DNA of 11,604 nt, taken from the NCBI GenBank assembly GCA_045537695.1, contig JAZSQB010000001.1:1-11604 (forward strand), in the 5' to 3' direction. This document shows positions 6,089-11,604 of the stretch, one piece after another. The stretch is from RGIG2041 sp045537695 (GTDB lineage Bacteria > Bacillota > Clostridia > UBA1381 > UMGS1253). The notes under the pieces were generated by a model. It worked only from the letters and a program-made list of their open reading frames with translations, was not told where the DNA came from and did no database searches. The translations under genes were made by a program, and so were the position numbers. The first letter of the stretch is position 1, and each line of letters begins with the position of its first letter.

Positions 6089-6973
6089 ATGAAGAAGACA
6101 ATTTTTACCGGCTCCGGTGTTGCGATTGTTACACCATTTGATGAGAACGGTGTAAATTTTGATAAGCTCGGTGAAATGCTGGAGTGGCATGTGCAGGAGG
6201 GCACGGATGCAATTATCATCTGCGGTTCTACCGGTGAGCCGTCCACCATGCCGGACGAAGAACACATCAGCGTAATTGAATATGCTGTAAAGAAAATTGC
6301 CGGCAGAATTCCGGTAATTGCGGGCACGGGCTCGAATGAAACCGTGCATGCAATCAAACTGTCCAAGGCGGCTGAAAAGGCAGGTTGTGACGGTGTACTT
6401 GTTGTAACACCTTACTACAACAAGGCGACACAGAAGGGGCTTTACCTCCACTATAAAGCGATTGCAGAAAGCATCAATATTCCGATTATTATGTATAACG
6501 TGCCGGCGCGTACAAATGTTTCCATTTCTTTGGATACACTTGAAAAGCTTGCAAAGATTGATAACATCGTTGCGCTTAAGGAAGCAAGCGGCGATATCGC
6601 ATATCTTTCGCACGTTGCAGCGCGTGTACCGGAGATTGCAATCTATTCCGGTAATGATGATATGATTATTCCAGCAATGTCTGTTGGCGGCGTGGGTGTG
6701 ATCTCGGTTGCTGCTAACCTGATGCCAAAGTATATGCACGATATGTGCCAGAACTATCTCGACGGTGACGTGAAGACAGCGGCAAAGATGCAGCTCGATA
6801 TTATGGACCTCGTAGATAAGCTCTTTATTGAAGTTAACCCGATTCCGGTAAAGACCGCGATGAATATGGTTGGCTGGGGTGTAGGCGATTTGCGTATGCC
6901 GCTTTGCGAGATGGAAGAAGCAAACGCGCAGAAGCTGAAGGAATCCCTTGCAAAATACGGATTATTAAAGTAA
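6089..6973 (+). CDS. dapA: 4-hydroxy-tetrahydrodipicolinate synthase
   Basis: Condenses pyruvate with aspartate semialdehyde, the committed step of the DAP/lysine pathway. At 294 residues it is a normal-length TIM-barrel class I aldolase. The Schiff-base Lys164 lies in IVALKEASGD, the catalytic Tyr136 and substrate-binding Arg141 in YNVPARTNV, and the TPYYNK segment holds the interdigitating tyrosine. The usual GTTGE reads GSTGE (Ser47-Thr48), so the threonine of the proton relay (Thr44 in E. coli) is Ser. N-acetylneuraminate lyases also have GSTGE, but the gene's position between asd and dapB and the YYNK context favour DapA. AAGGAAG at 6074-6080 is the ribosome binding site. It lies 59 nt after asd and 14 nt before dapB. 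Confidence 0.95.
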   Translation: MKKTIFTGSGVAIVTPFDENGVNFDKLGEMLEWHVQEGTDAIIICGSTGEPSTMPDEEHISVIEYAVKKIAGRIPVIAGTGSNETVHAIKLSKAAEKAGCDGVLVVTPYYNKATQKGLYLHYKAIAESINIPIIMYNVPARTNVSISLDTLEKLAKIDNIVALKEASGDIAYLSHVAARVPEIAIYSGNDDMIIPAMSVGGVGVISVAANLMPKYMHDMCQNYLDGDVKTAAKMQLDIMDLVDKLFIEVNPIPVKTAMNMVGWGVGDLRMPLCEMEEANAQKLKESLAKYGLLK

Positions 6974-6987
6974 TTGGAGATATACTT

Positions 6988-7746
6988 ATGACAAGAATTA
7001 TGCTTAGCGGCTGCAACGGCAAGATGGGTAGAGTCATCGAGCGTATTGCAGGCGAGCGCGAAGATGTTAAAATTGTTTGCGGCGTGGATATCAATGATGT
7101 GCAAAACAGTGATTATCCGGTCGTAACTGCGCCTGCAAAATTTGACGGCGACTGCGATGTGATTATTGATTTTTCGCATCCGAGTTGTCTGGAAGGTTTG
7201 CTTGCGTACGCAATAAAGAATAAGATTCCGGCTGTGATTTGTACCACTGGCTTAACCCAGGCACAGAAAGACAGTTTGAACGATGCTGCAAAGCAGACAC
7301 CGATTTTCTTTTCTGCCAACATGAGCCTCGGCGTGAATTTGCTGATTGATCTGGCAAAGCGTGCGGCAAAGCTTTTGGAAGGTAGCTTTGATATTGAAAT
7401 CATCGAAAAGCATCATAATCAGAAGATTGATGCACCGAGCGGTACGGCACTTGCGATTGCCGATGCCATCGCTGATGTGCTCGAGGAAAAGCCGGCGTAT
7501 ACCTATGATCGTCATTCTGTGCGCAAAAAGCGTGGCAAGGACGAAATCGGTATCCACGCAGTGCGTGGTGGCACGATTGTTGGTGAACATGAGATTATCT
7601 TTGCGGGTGCAGATGAAGTGATTGAACTTAAACATCATGCGGCATCGAAAGAAATTTTTGCTGTCGGCGCGGTAAAAGCGGCATTATTTATGAAGAATAA
7701 AGCACCGGGCATGTACAGCATGACTGATTTAGTTGCGGAAATATAA
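6988..7746 (+). CDS. dapB: 4-hydroxy-tetrahydrodipicolinate reductase
   Basis: Reduces the DapA product with NAD(P)H to tetrahydrodipicolinate. The 252-residue protein has an N-terminal Rossmann motif GCNGKMGR (8-15), the DFSHP segment, and the diagnostic catalytic stretch EKHHNQKIDAPSGTA with His142-His143 and Lys146. The frame stays open upstream to 6904, but that would overlap dapA. ATG 6988 has GGAGA at 6976-6980 and gives the canonical N-terminus. It follows dapA by 14 nt and is closed by a terminator, so it ends the asd-dapA-dapB unit. Later pathway genes (dapL or dapD, dapF, lysA) are not in the window, so which DAP branch is used cannot be told. Confidence 0.96.
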   Translation: MTRIMLSGCNGKMGRVIERIAGEREDVKIVCGVDINDVQNSDYPVVTAPAKFDGDCDVIIDFSHPSCLEGLLAYAIKNKIPAVICTTGLTQAQKDSLNDAAKQTPIFFSANMSLGVNLLIDLAKRAAKLLEGSFDIEIIEKHHNQKIDAPSGTALAIADAIADVLEEKPAYTYDRHSVRKKRGKDEIGIHAVRGGTIVGEHEIIFAGADEVIELKHHAASKEIFAVGAVKAALFMKNKAPGMYSMTDLVAEI

Positions 7747-7752
7747 AGATAT

Positions 7753-7780
7753 AGGTGCGGAGCTTTTCCGCACCTTTTCT
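7753..7780 (+). terminator. Rho-independent terminator after dapB
   Basis: AGGTGCGGA (7753-7761) pairs perfectly with TCCGCACCT (7767-7775) around a GCTTT loop, followed by TTTTCT. The stem is strong but the T-tract short, so some readthrough into the next gene is possible. Confidence 0.8.
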
Positions 7781-7799
7781 GATAAAGGGGGAGACGAGT

Positions 7800-8348
7800 A
7801 TGGCGAAGCAAAACGATGAACAATTGGCGATTTTAGAGCAGGCAATCGAAGATAAAATGCTTTGTGCGGTCAACCGTGATATGATAGATTACCTTTCGAT
7901 TTACGGCTATCCGGTTGCTATGTCGGACAAGCTGGTTGCCTTGCGCTATGTGTATGATTTTGCGCCGGACGGCATTAAAATTATACGCACGCAGGATATT
8001 ACAGAGGTGTTCTGCGGCGAGGTAGAGCTTTTTAACGATAAGATCGTGAAGGCGGAAAATGCTATGTTGGATTTAGAAGCGCCTGCACTGAATTTATACA
8101 GCGTCAAGTCGTTGTGCGCGGATTTGCAGAAAAGCGGACAGCTTGTAACCGTGGACTGTGAAGGCTACGAAGCAAGCCGGTTTTACGTGGGTAAGATTGT
8201 AGCACTGGAGGATAAGTGCGCCAAAATCCTTAGTTTTGATGGGCTTGGTGTATGGGATAACCAGCCAGTGGAAGTCGAGTATAAGAAAATTACCTGTATC
8301 AGCGTTGGATCGCATTATGTGAACACCATTTCCAAGTACCTGAAGTAA
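7800..8348 (+). CDS. Uncharacterised 182-residue protein, possible duplicated small beta-barrel
   Basis: I do not recognise this family. The start is well supported: AAAGGGGGAGA lies just before ATG 7800. There is no signal peptide or membrane segment, so it should be cytoplasmic. Residues 1-30 look helical. The rest seems to hold two related beta-rich units separated by a helical linker (~85-110). Unit 1 (~32-72) has KLVAL at 44-48 and ends in QDITEV; unit 2 (~128-170) has KIVAL at 132-136 and ends in KKITCI. This is compatible with a tandem Sm-like or SH3-like barrel, but that is inference from weak internal similarity. It lies between the dapB terminator and the aldo/keto reductase gene, whose start is 13 nt after its stop, so those two are probably co-transcribed. 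No promoter is obvious; expression may come from readthrough. Confidence 0.8.
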   Translation: MAKQNDEQLAILEQAIEDKMLCAVNRDMIDYLSIYGYPVAMSDKLVALRYVYDFAPDGIKIIRTQDITEVFCGEVELFNDKIVKAENAMLDLEAPALNLYSVKSLCADLQKSGQLVTVDCEGYEASRFYVGKIVALEDKCAKILSFDGLGVWDNQPVEVEYKKITCISVGSHYVNTISKYLK

Positions 8349-8361
8349 AGGAGTGCATGGT

Positions 8362-9345
8362 ATGCTTTCTGACAACAGATATGCGAATATGCAGTATGCG
8401 CGTTGCGGCAAACATGGATTGAAATTGCCGCGGCTTTCGCTCGGACTATGGAATAGTTTTGGATGCGAGGACAGTCGCGAAAATATGGTTGCGCTTGTTA
8501 AAACGGCGTTGAATCTGGGTATTACGTATTTTGATATGGCAAATACATACGGCAGACCACGCTTCGGTTCTGCGGAAGAAAATTTCGGTGATATTCTCAG
8601 GAACGAGTTTTACGGATATCGGGATGAGATGGTCATTGCCACCAAGGCTGGCTATGGCGTAAAGGCGGGTCCGTACGGCACGGGTGGCAGCCGTAAGCAC
8701 CTGATGCAGAATATTGATGGCAGTTTGAAACGACTGGGTATGGATTATGTGGATATATTCTATTCGCATCGCTTTGACCCGGAAGTGCCGCTTGAGGAAA
8801 CTGCATGTGCACTTGCCGACATTGTAAAGGCCGGCAAGGCAATTTATATCGGCATTTCCAATTACGATGCCGAGCAGACAAGAAAAATAGTGGCACTTTT
8901 GGAGACACAGGGCGTGCCGAGTATCGTGCATCAGTTGCGGTACAATCTGTTTACCCGCACTGCAGAAGAGGGGCTACTGGATGTGATTTCGGATTGCGGT
9001 ATGGGGGTAGTTGCTTTTTCGCCGCTTTCGCAAGGCGTTTTAACGGATAAGTATTTAAACGGTATTCAGGCGGGGAGCAGAGCGTCCGTTGCACATTCCA
9101 CATTGAAGGCGGCTGACATCACAGAAGAAAAAATTTTAAAGGTGCAAAAGCTGAATGAAATTGCAAAGACGCGCGGCGAAAGTCTTTCCAATATGGCGAT
9201 TGCTTGGGTCCTGCAGCATCCGGCGGTAACTACGGTGCTGATGGGTGCAAGCAAACCGGAGCAGATTGTGGAGAATTGTAAGGCTTTAGATGCAGCCCAA
9301 TTTGCAAAAGAAGAGCTTTTGGCTATAGAAAACGCCCTGAAATAA
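8362..9345 (+). CDS. yghZ: Aldo/keto reductase, YghZ (L-glyceraldehyde-3-phosphate reductase) type
   Basis: A 327-residue NADPH-dependent TIM-barrel reductase. The catalytic tetrad is complete: Asp58 and Tyr63 in FDMANTYG, Lys95 in ATKAGY, and His136 in YSHR. The opening (MQYARCGKHGLKLPRLSLGL), PYGTGGSRKHL, YVDIFYSHR and the ending VLMGASKPEQIVEN follow E. coli YghZ closely. YghZ reduces the toxic L-isomer of glyceraldehyde 3-phosphate and detoxifies methylglyoxal; the same role is inferred here. The frame opens at GTG 8353, but AAAGGAG (8347-8353), overlapping the upstream stop codon, is correctly spaced for ATG 8362. No strong terminator follows, only an A/T-only inverted repeat at 9356-9373. 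Confidence 0.92.
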   Translation: MLSDNRYANMQYARCGKHGLKLPRLSLGLWNSFGCEDSRENMVALVKTALNLGITYFDMANTYGRPRFGSAEENFGDILRNEFYGYRDEMVIATKAGYGVKAGPYGTGGSRKHLMQNIDGSLKRLGMDYVDIFYSHRFDPEVPLEETACALADIVKAGKAIYIGISNYDAEQTRKIVALLETQGVPSIVHQLRYNLFTRTAEEGLLDVISDCGMGVVAFSPLSQGVLTDKYLNGIQAGSRASVAHSTLKAADITEEKILKVQKLNEIAKTRGESLSNMAIAWVLQHPAVTTVLMGASKPEQIVENCKALDAAQFAKEELLAIENALK

Positions 9346-9384
9346 GGAAAATAATAAAAAATTTGGATTTTTTTAAAATTTTTC

Positions 9385-9413
9385 TTGCTTTTTTAAAAGA
9401 GGTGTGTTAAACT
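9385..9413 (+). promoter_or_regulatory. Sigma-A promoter of rpsT
   Basis: TTGCTT (9385-9390) and TAAACT (9408-9413) are spaced by 17 nt, with TGT directly before the -10 as an extended element. An AT-rich, T-tract-containing stretch (9356-9390) lies upstream and may act as an UP element. Predicted start is near 9420. Confidence 0.65.
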
Positions 9414-9437
9414 ATCATAGTGATTTATCAAGGATAT

Positions 9438-9445
9438 GGAGGTGA
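9438..9445 (+). promoter_or_regulatory. Shine-Dalgarno site fixing a UUG start for rpsT
   Basis: GGAGGTGA is a near-perfect anti-16S match, 5 nt before TTG 9451. It overlaps the in-frame ATG at 9436, which therefore cannot be the start. Confidence 0.85.
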
Positions 9446-9450
9446 ACGTA

Positions 9451-9717
9451 TTGCCGAATATTAAATCTGCAAAGAAAAGAGTTAAGGTTATCAAGACAAA
9501 ATCTTTGAGAAATCAGATGATTAAGTCTGCACTTAAGACTTACATTAAGAAGTTCGAGACAAGTGTTACAGCCGGCGATAAGGCAGTTGCAACTGAAAAC
9601 TTCAATCTTGTTGTTAAGAAGATTGACCAAGCTGTTGCTAAGGGCGTTCTCAAGAAGAACACAGCTGCAAGAAAGAAGTCCAAGATGGCTTGCGAGCTCA
9701 ACAAAATCGGTGCGTAA
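9451..9717 (+). CDS. rpsT: Small ribosomal subunit protein bS20
   Basis: An 88-residue, lysine-rich helical protein of the 30S subunit that binds 16S rRNA early in assembly. The sequence starts MPNIKSAKKRVKV, the usual S20 N-terminus, when TTG 9451 is used. The in-frame ATG at 9436 would add five residues coded by the Shine-Dalgarno region itself. The central NTAARKKSKM near the C-terminus is conserved in the family. It has its own promoter and terminator, so it is a monocistronic unit. E. coli rpsT also begins with UUG, and that weak codon takes part in autogenous translational control, so similar feedback may operate here. Confidence 0.97.
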   Translation: MPNIKSAKKRVKVIKTKSLRNQMIKSALKTYIKKFETSVTAGDKAVATENFNLVVKKIDQAVAKGVLKKNTAARKKSKMACELNKIGA

Positions 9718-9754
9718 CAGACTGTTTTGCGTAAATACACTCTAAACACGAGTG

Positions 9755-9782
9755 AAAGGTATGTTTTTAACATACCTTTTTT
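9755..9782 (+). terminator. Rho-independent terminator after rpsT
   Basis: AAAGGTATGTT (9755-9765) pairs perfectly with AACATACCTTT (9769-9779) around a TTT loop, with the T-run continuing to 9782. A smaller hairpin, CACTC/GAGTG (9738-9742 with 9750-9754), abuts its 5' side. Confidence 0.9.
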
Positions 9783-9800
9783 GCGTTGAAGGGAGAAATT

Positions 9801-11186
9801 ATGGGAAAATATAAAAGACTGGCAATCAATACCTTGATTTTTGCAATAGCTTCTTTTAGTTCCAAGCTGTTGTCTTTTTTGATGCTTCCTTTATATACAA
9901 ACGTCTTATCTACAAATGACTACGGCGTTGTAGACATTGTTTTGCAGACGTGTAATCTTTTAATTCCGCTTGCCAGTGTTGGCATTATCAATGCAATCAT
10001 TCGTTTCGGTTTGGAAAAAACGGCAGATAAATCCGGCGTTTTTACGGCAGGGTGCATTACGCTGGGCGGCGGCTTTTTGGTTTTGCTTTTGTTTTTGCCG
10101 TTGCTTTATAAGGTAGAGGTGCTTGCACCGTATGTGCCATATATGTATTTGCTGATTTTAATGTCGTGCGCACACGGGCTGTTTTCGCAGTTTGCGCGTG
10201 CCATTGGCTACATTAAGTTTTATGCGGTGGACGGAGTGTTATCTACCGTTTTAACCATTGGATTGAACATCCTGTTTTTGGTTGTATTCAAAATGGGCAT
10301 TGTCGGCTATTTACTGGCAACAATCCTGACGGATATGCTTTGCGCGATATTGGACTTCCTCTTTGTGCGCATGCATCGCTTCATTAATATAAAGAAGCTC
10401 GCGCGCTCCCTTTGGGTTTCGATGTTGGCATATTGCATACCGCTGATTCCAAATACAATATGTACCTGGATTATGTCCATTTCCAGTCGCTATATATTAT
10501 TAGGCAATTTTGGCGAATCCGAAACGGGTATTTTTGCAGTGGCAAATAAAATCCCGACCATCCTGATGATTGTAGCAAATATCTTTTCCGAAGCCTGGCA
10601 GATTTCTGCCGTAACCGAGGAGGAGGGCAGAGATAGCTTCTTTACCAGGATTTCTGGTTTGTATCAATCGCTTGCATTTACTGTAGCTGCCGGACTGATT
10701 TTGTTTGCACAGCTTGCAGTACGTATTCTGGCTGCGCCGGATTATTATTCAGCGTGGATGTATATCCCGCCGTTGGTGATTGGTACAACTTTTGGATGTA
10801 TTTCTACTTTTTTGGCAAGTATATACATGATTAACCGAAAAAGTGTCTATACTTTAATGACGACGGCAATTGCAGCAGCACTGAATATCGGGCTTGGCAT
10901 ATTGTTTGTCGGCTTCTTTGACGCGCTCGGCGTTGCTTATGCGACGGCAATCAGTTATTTTGTGCAATTTGCTGTTCGTGCGCTGCATACGAGAAGTATT
11001 GTAAAAATCACGTGGAATATGCCTAAGCTTCTATTAAATATTGTAGCGTTGCTCACACAGACTGTTGTTATGCTTTTACAGTGTAGAGGCTATATGTTGG
11101 TGAGTGCACTTATATTTGTATTTGTGTTTGTGTTGAATGCAAAAGAGGTACTTGCTTTAGTGCGACAGCGTATGAAACGAAATTAG
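9801..11186 (+). CDS. Polysaccharide/oligosaccharide flippase (MOP superfamily, Wzx-like)
   Basis: A 461-residue integral membrane protein with about 12-14 hydrophobic segments spread over its whole length. The N-terminus (INTLIFAIASFSSKLLSFLM, then LPLYTNVLSTNDYGVVDI) is typical of polysaccharide-biosynthesis flippases that move lipid-linked sugars across the cytoplasmic membrane. A charged cytoplasmic tail ends the protein (VRQRMKRN). AAGGGAG at 9789-9795 supports ATG 9801 rather than the in-frame TTG 9786. It stands alone, without glycosyltransferases or a polymerase beside it, so the substrate (capsule, teichoic acid-like or other glycan) cannot be inferred. It follows the rpsT terminator by less than 20 nt with no clear promoter, so it may depend on readthrough or on a promoter inside rpsT. 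It ends in TAG. Confidence 0.88.
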   Translation: MGKYKRLAINTLIFAIASFSSKLLSFLMLPLYTNVLSTNDYGVVDIVLQTCNLLIPLASVGIINAIIRFGLEKTADKSGVFTAGCITLGGGFLVLLLFLPLLYKVEVLAPYVPYMYLLILMSCAHGLFSQFARAIGYIKFYAVDGVLSTVLTIGLNILFLVVFKMGIVGYLLATILTDMLCAILDFLFVRMHRFINIKKLARSLWVSMLAYCIPLIPNTICTWIMSISSRYILLGNFGESETGIFAVANKIPTILMIVANIFSEAWQISAVTEEEGRDSFFTRISGLYQSLAFTVAAGLILFAQLAVRILAAPDYYSAWMYIPPLVIGTTFGCISTFLASIYMINRKSVYTLMTTAIAAALNIGLGILFVGFFDALGVAYATAISYFVQFAVRALHTRSIVKITWNMPKLLLNIVALLTQTVVMLLQCRGYMLVSALIFVFVFVLNAKEVLALVRQRMKRN

Positions 11187-11218
11187 ACTGTGCAGTTTGT
11201 ACAATTTTGTGTAATAGC

Positions 11219-11254
11219 GGTGCAGGATTTGTCGATTTATGGTCAATCTGCACC
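11219..11254 (+). other. Hairpin between the flippase gene and the rRNA promoter
   Basis: GGTGCAG (11219-11225) and CTGCACC (11248-11254) are perfect 7-bp arms around a 22-nt loop, and partial pairing (ATT/AAT) extends the stem. An A-rich rather than T-rich tract follows, so it is not a classic intrinsic terminator. It ends directly at the UP-like region of the rRNA promoter. Confidence 0.45.
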
Positions 11255-11308
11255 AAAATTAAAAAAGTAAAAAAAAGTGTTGACATTATAATATTCTAGT
11301 GTTATAAT
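11255..11308 (+). promoter_or_regulatory. rRNA operon promoter with A-tract UP element
   Basis: TTGACA (11280-11285), 17 nt, then TATAAT (11303-11308) with TGT before it: full consensus at -35, -10 and extended -10. The A-rich stretch 11255-11277 is positioned as an UP element. Predicted start is near 11315. This is the strongest promoter in the window and fits rRNA transcription. Confidence 0.92.
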
Positions 11309-11314
11309 AGATTT

Positions 11315-11492
11315 CGCCGCTGAAAAAGACGGTAGTCAGATCAGAGGCATTGGACATTGAAAATTAAACAGTGTACGACAAATTACAAGGAACTTGTCAA
11401 AGAATTTGAGTAAACGCAGATAATGAAAATTATCAGCGTCCTGACAAAGTAAGTCAGAGTTTAAAAGAGCTAATTAAACGAACGAAATATTT
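11315..11492 (+). other. Pre-16S rRNA leader
   Basis: About 178 nt are transcribed ahead of mature 16S. GACATTGAAAATTAAACAG (11353-11371) resembles the TTGAAAACT-type element found in Firmicute rRNA leaders and spacers, possibly linked to antitermination or processing. Small hairpins follow: ACAAG/CTTGT at 11385-11397, the GNRA-capped stem at 11414-11439, and CTGAC/GTCAG at 11441-11457. The 3' partner of the RNase III processing stalk is outside the window. Confidence 0.6.
11414..11439 (+). repeat. GAAA-tetraloop hairpin in the rRNA leader
   Basis: ACGCAGATAAT pairs with ATTATCAGCGT with a single A-A mismatch, closed by a GNRA-type GAAA loop. This is a stable, well-formed RNA hairpin, likely a processing or assembly element. 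Confidence 0.65.

Positions 11493-11604
<112 letters not shown>

Noticed and set aside
6904..6987. Longer dapB beginning inside dapA
   Set aside because: ATG 6988 has its own GGAGA and gives the canonical Rossmann N-terminus; the upstream extension is a chance open frame.
9356..9373. Terminator after the aldo/keto reductase (AAAAAAT-TTGG-ATTTTTT)
   Set aside because: The stem is A/T only and likely too weak; it may instead be part of the AT-rich region upstream of the rpsT promoter.
9436..9450. ATG 9436 as the rpsT start
   Set aside because: It overlaps the Shine-Dalgarno sequence and would add non-conserved residues before the canonical MPNIKSAKK start.

Overview
The window looks like chromosome from a low-to-mid GC Firmicute of the class Clostridia. 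Evidence is the start of a 16S rRNA gene at the right edge, strong AGGAGG-type ribosome binding sites, consensus TTGACA/TATAAT promoters, compact hairpin terminators with T-tracts, and a copper-amine-oxidase-type stalk domain typical of clostridial cell-surface proteins. A family-level placement (perhaps Oscillospirales-like, from the first ~110 bases of 16S) is only a guess. Every recognisable gene lies on the + strand, in the same direction as the rRNA operon.

Region by region. (1) 1-3041: the 3' part of a large esterase-like protein (alpha/beta hydrolase, then stalk domain, then propeller-like C-terminus), followed closely by an AraC-family regulator and a clear terminator. (2) 3042-4373: a regulatory stretch with two possible promoters and an intervening terminator-like hairpin, then a glycerol-dehydrogenase-like gene that is full length but cut by one in-frame TAG. 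(3) 4410-4853: dtd, a D-aminoacyl-tRNA deacylase. (4) 4860-7780: a lysine/diaminopimelate unit asd-dapA-dapB with its own consensus promoter, a perfect inverted repeat at the predicted transcription start, a possible internal promoter before dapA, and a terminator after dapB. (5) 7800-9345: an unrecognised 182-residue protein and an aldo/keto reductase of the YghZ (L-glyceraldehyde-3-phosphate reductase) type. (6) 9385-9782: a monocistronic rpsT (ribosomal protein S20) unit with promoter, UUG start and terminator. (7) 9801-11186: a multi-pass polysaccharide flippase. (8) 11187-11604: a hairpin, an rRNA promoter matching full consensus, a structured leader and the first ~112 nt of 16S rRNA.

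The genes work together in one obvious place. Asd, DapA and DapB carry aspartyl phosphate through aspartate semialdehyde to tetrahydrodipicolinate, the entry to meso-diaminopimelate (cell wall) and lysine. The rest is ordinary housekeeping (Dtd, S20, 16S) mixed with accessory surface or carbohydrate functions.

I see no CRISPR array, transposase, tRNA, phage module or clear new multi-gene system. The observations most worth a second look are the lone amber codon in the otherwise intact dehydrogenase, a 22-bp perfect palindrome inside the esterase gene, the UUG start of rpsT, the altered SQFTL motif of Dtd, a possible ~55-nt transcript upstream of the dehydrogenase, and a possibly duplicated small-barrel protein of unknown function.
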